Below, piece after piece: positions 62,373-64,000 of a DNA stretch of 64,000 bases; positions within the stretch are counted from its first letter, which is position 1; each line of letters opens with the position of its first letter. The notes beneath the pieces are model-generated. The model was given only the letters and a program-made list of their open reading frames with translations, ran no database searches and was not told where the DNA came from. The position numbers and the translations under genes are program-made. The stretch is from Chamaecyparis obtusa (Eukaryota > Streptophyta > Pinopsida > Cupressales > Cupressaceae): NCBI GenBank assembly GCA_027943335.1, contig BSBK01001872.1:417501-481500 (forward strand). Direction: 5' to 3'.

Positions 62373-63470
62373 GTTGAGGGTCTTAACTATAATCTATTGA
62401 GTGTTGCATAGCTTAATAGCACTAGCTACCTAGTGGAATTTCATCATAGGAAGGCCAAAATATTTTATGCCACCGGTGAACTAATTGGAAGTGGAGAATA
62501 GAAAGCAGGTGATTTGTCCTATCTAGACCTATCTGAAGAAACATGTATGATTCCACAACTTGATGATATTTGGTTATGGCATAAGCGGCTATGTCATTAT
62601 AAATTTTATAATTTGGTAGAAATTAGTAAGAAAAATAAAGTGAGAGGTCTACCTAGATTGAAGAAACCTAAGAATGTAATGTGCAAAGAATGTCAGTTGG
62701 GTAAGATGACAAAGTCTAGTTTCAAGAGAAAAACTTTTACTTTTGAGAATATCTTAGATTTGGTTCATACTGACCTTTGTGGACTTATGGGTGTACAAAG
62801 CTATTGTGGTGCTAGATATTTTATCCTGTTTGTTGATGATTATACCAGAATGATGCATGTAATGTTCTTAAAGGAAAAATTTGATGCTTTTCAATTTTTT
62901 AAGTGGTATGTGGCTAAGGTTGAAAAAGAGACAGGTAAGAACCTGAAGTGTCTGAGATCTGACCGAGGTGGAGAATTTACATCAAATGAATTTAATCTAT
63001 TTTGCAATGATAGAGGGATCAAAAGATAGATGTCTGCACCTAGAACTCCTCCACAGAATGGTATAGTAGAGAGAAGGAACAAATCTATTTTGGACTATGC
63101 AAGGACATTAATGATTGAAAAGAATATTACACAAAAGTATTGGAAAGAATCTGTAAGTATAATTGTTTATACTCTTAACCAAGTACAGATAAAAAAGGTA
63201 AAAATCTGAAAACTTATGAACTATGGAATGGGTATGCATCAAATTTAAAGTACTTTAGAATTTTTGGAAGTAAGTGCTACATATTAAAGGATAGTAGGAA
63301 TGGAAAATTTGATTCTAAAAGCGATGAAGGTATATTCCTAGGCTATTCCACAAAAAGTAAAGCTTATAAGTGTTTGAAGTCTAACACTAACAAAATTTTG
63401 GAAAGTGTGAATGTCAAAGTTGATGAGTATGTAGAGAAAAATGAAGCTGACAGCAACAGAGAACTATAAG
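62373..63470 (+). pseudogene. pol: Copia integrase
   Basis: Pre-integrase finger (WLWHKRLCH...CKECQLGK), then HTDLCGLMG, LRSDRGGEF and, after a stop at 63027, PPQNGIVERRN, so D, D and E are all present. A shift lies near 63185, followed by YFRIFGSKCYILKD and IFLGYSTKSKAYK. Stops near 62370, 62410, 62499 and 63027 disable it. Confidence 0.88.
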
Positions 63471-64000
63471 ATTACAGATTTTTTGTGTATATAGAGGAAG
63501 AAGAGACAAGTGACAGACCTACACATAATGCTGAGTCTCGGGTAAGCAATGTCGAGCATCAGGAAAATAATGTCGAGAGAGAAGAAGAACATGTTGAGTG
63601 ACAGGAAGAAGCTACCAAGTATCAGGAGGAGCTTTCCAAGCATTCAGAAGATGAATCTGATAATCTTGTTGGTGAGCCTGATGAGAAAAATGAAAGGAGA
63701 GTAGAACCTGTTCTAGCACAATATGTAAGGAGACATCACAAACCTGAATATATTATTGGAGATAAAGATACTGGAATTTAGACCAGAAGCAAGGCAAGAG
63801 ATCCAACATGTCTACTATGTGAATTTGAGCCTAAGACAACAAAGGAGGCATTAGAAAATGAAGACTGGATAGAAGCAATGAATGAAGAGATAGACCAGAT
63901 AGAGAAGAATGATACCTGGACTCTGGTGCCGAGACTAGAAATAAGAATGTCATTGGGACAAAGTGGGTATTTTGTAATAAGCTAAATGAGCATGGTCATA
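63471..64000 (+). pseudogene. pol: Copia integrase-RT linker and start of RT, cut by window end
   Basis: A Glu-rich linker (EEEETSDRPT..., VEREEEHVE) is followed by RTRSKARDPTCLLCEFEP-like text and the RT entry EDWIEAMNEEIDQIEKNDTW, then the IGTKWVF-type block out of frame. The rest is outside the window. Confidence 0.8.

Larger units (their letters stand above)
58807..64000 (+). mobile_element. Ty1/copia element, plus strand, truncated by the window
   Basis: 5' LTR 58807-60255 (TGTTAT...TTAACA, about 1,449 bp), PBS, gag, protease, integrase and the beginning of RT in Copia order. The right half is outside the window, so no TSD can be checked. Gag is split by a DNA transposon at 60838-61643. 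Several stops and shifts are present. Confidence 0.9.

Overview
This is plant nuclear DNA made almost entirely of nested, decayed transposable elements. There is no operon, no tRNA or rRNA gene, and no clearly functional host gene. Ty1/copia and Ty3/gypsy elements primed by initiator Met tRNA, a chromodomain integrase, a LINE with an RT zinc finger, GT-AG introns and long AT-rich spacers all point to a seed plant. The density and age of the insertions suggest a large genome, possibly a gymnosperm; that part is inference.

Layout. 1-1970: end of a LINE. 2080-4436: decayed ORF of unknown family behind a TATA-like box. 4437-13594: an LTR plus a reverse-strand ORF of a retroelement without recognisable pol, split by a nearly intact chromovirus (6454-12813, 856-bp LTRs, TSD atagc). 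13595-21067: two DNA transposons of one family with GGGTAAGTGC-type termini; the first carries a multi-exon gene, the second (16422-21067, 4-bp TSD ttgg) inserted into it and holds a foldback core full of microsatellites. 21591-36249: one tandem array of a ~357-bp unit, split by an 8.46-kb non-autonomous LTR element (23183-31646) with 3.1-kb LTRs. 36288-36481: (TA)n. 37587-42346: a Copia element (TSD aagaa). 44054-44314: a histone H2B-like remnant. 45004-48186: a decayed, intron-containing DDE-type transposase-like gene on the minus strand. 49581-58791: an ORF of unknown family split by a minus-strand Copia (50222-57699, TSD ggatg), one LTR of which holds a 335-bp miniature LTR element (56656-56990, TSD tatct). 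58807-64000: a plus-strand Copia running off the window, its gag split by an 806-bp DNA transposon (60838-61643, TSD atgt) of the same terminal family as the 13.6-21 kb elements.

The order of events can be read because most boundaries have target-site duplications, and at four insertions removing the insert plus one TSD copy restores a reading frame or repeat register. Most nonsense codons in the larger ORFs are TGA or TAG where CGA or CAG would be expected, as methylation-driven C-to-T decay would give. The best candidates for something undescribed are the GGGTA-ended 4-bp-TSD transposon family with its multi-exon gene, the unassigned DDE-like gene, the 335-bp miniature LTR element, and the hairpin-rich 3.1-kb LTRs inside the 357-bp array.
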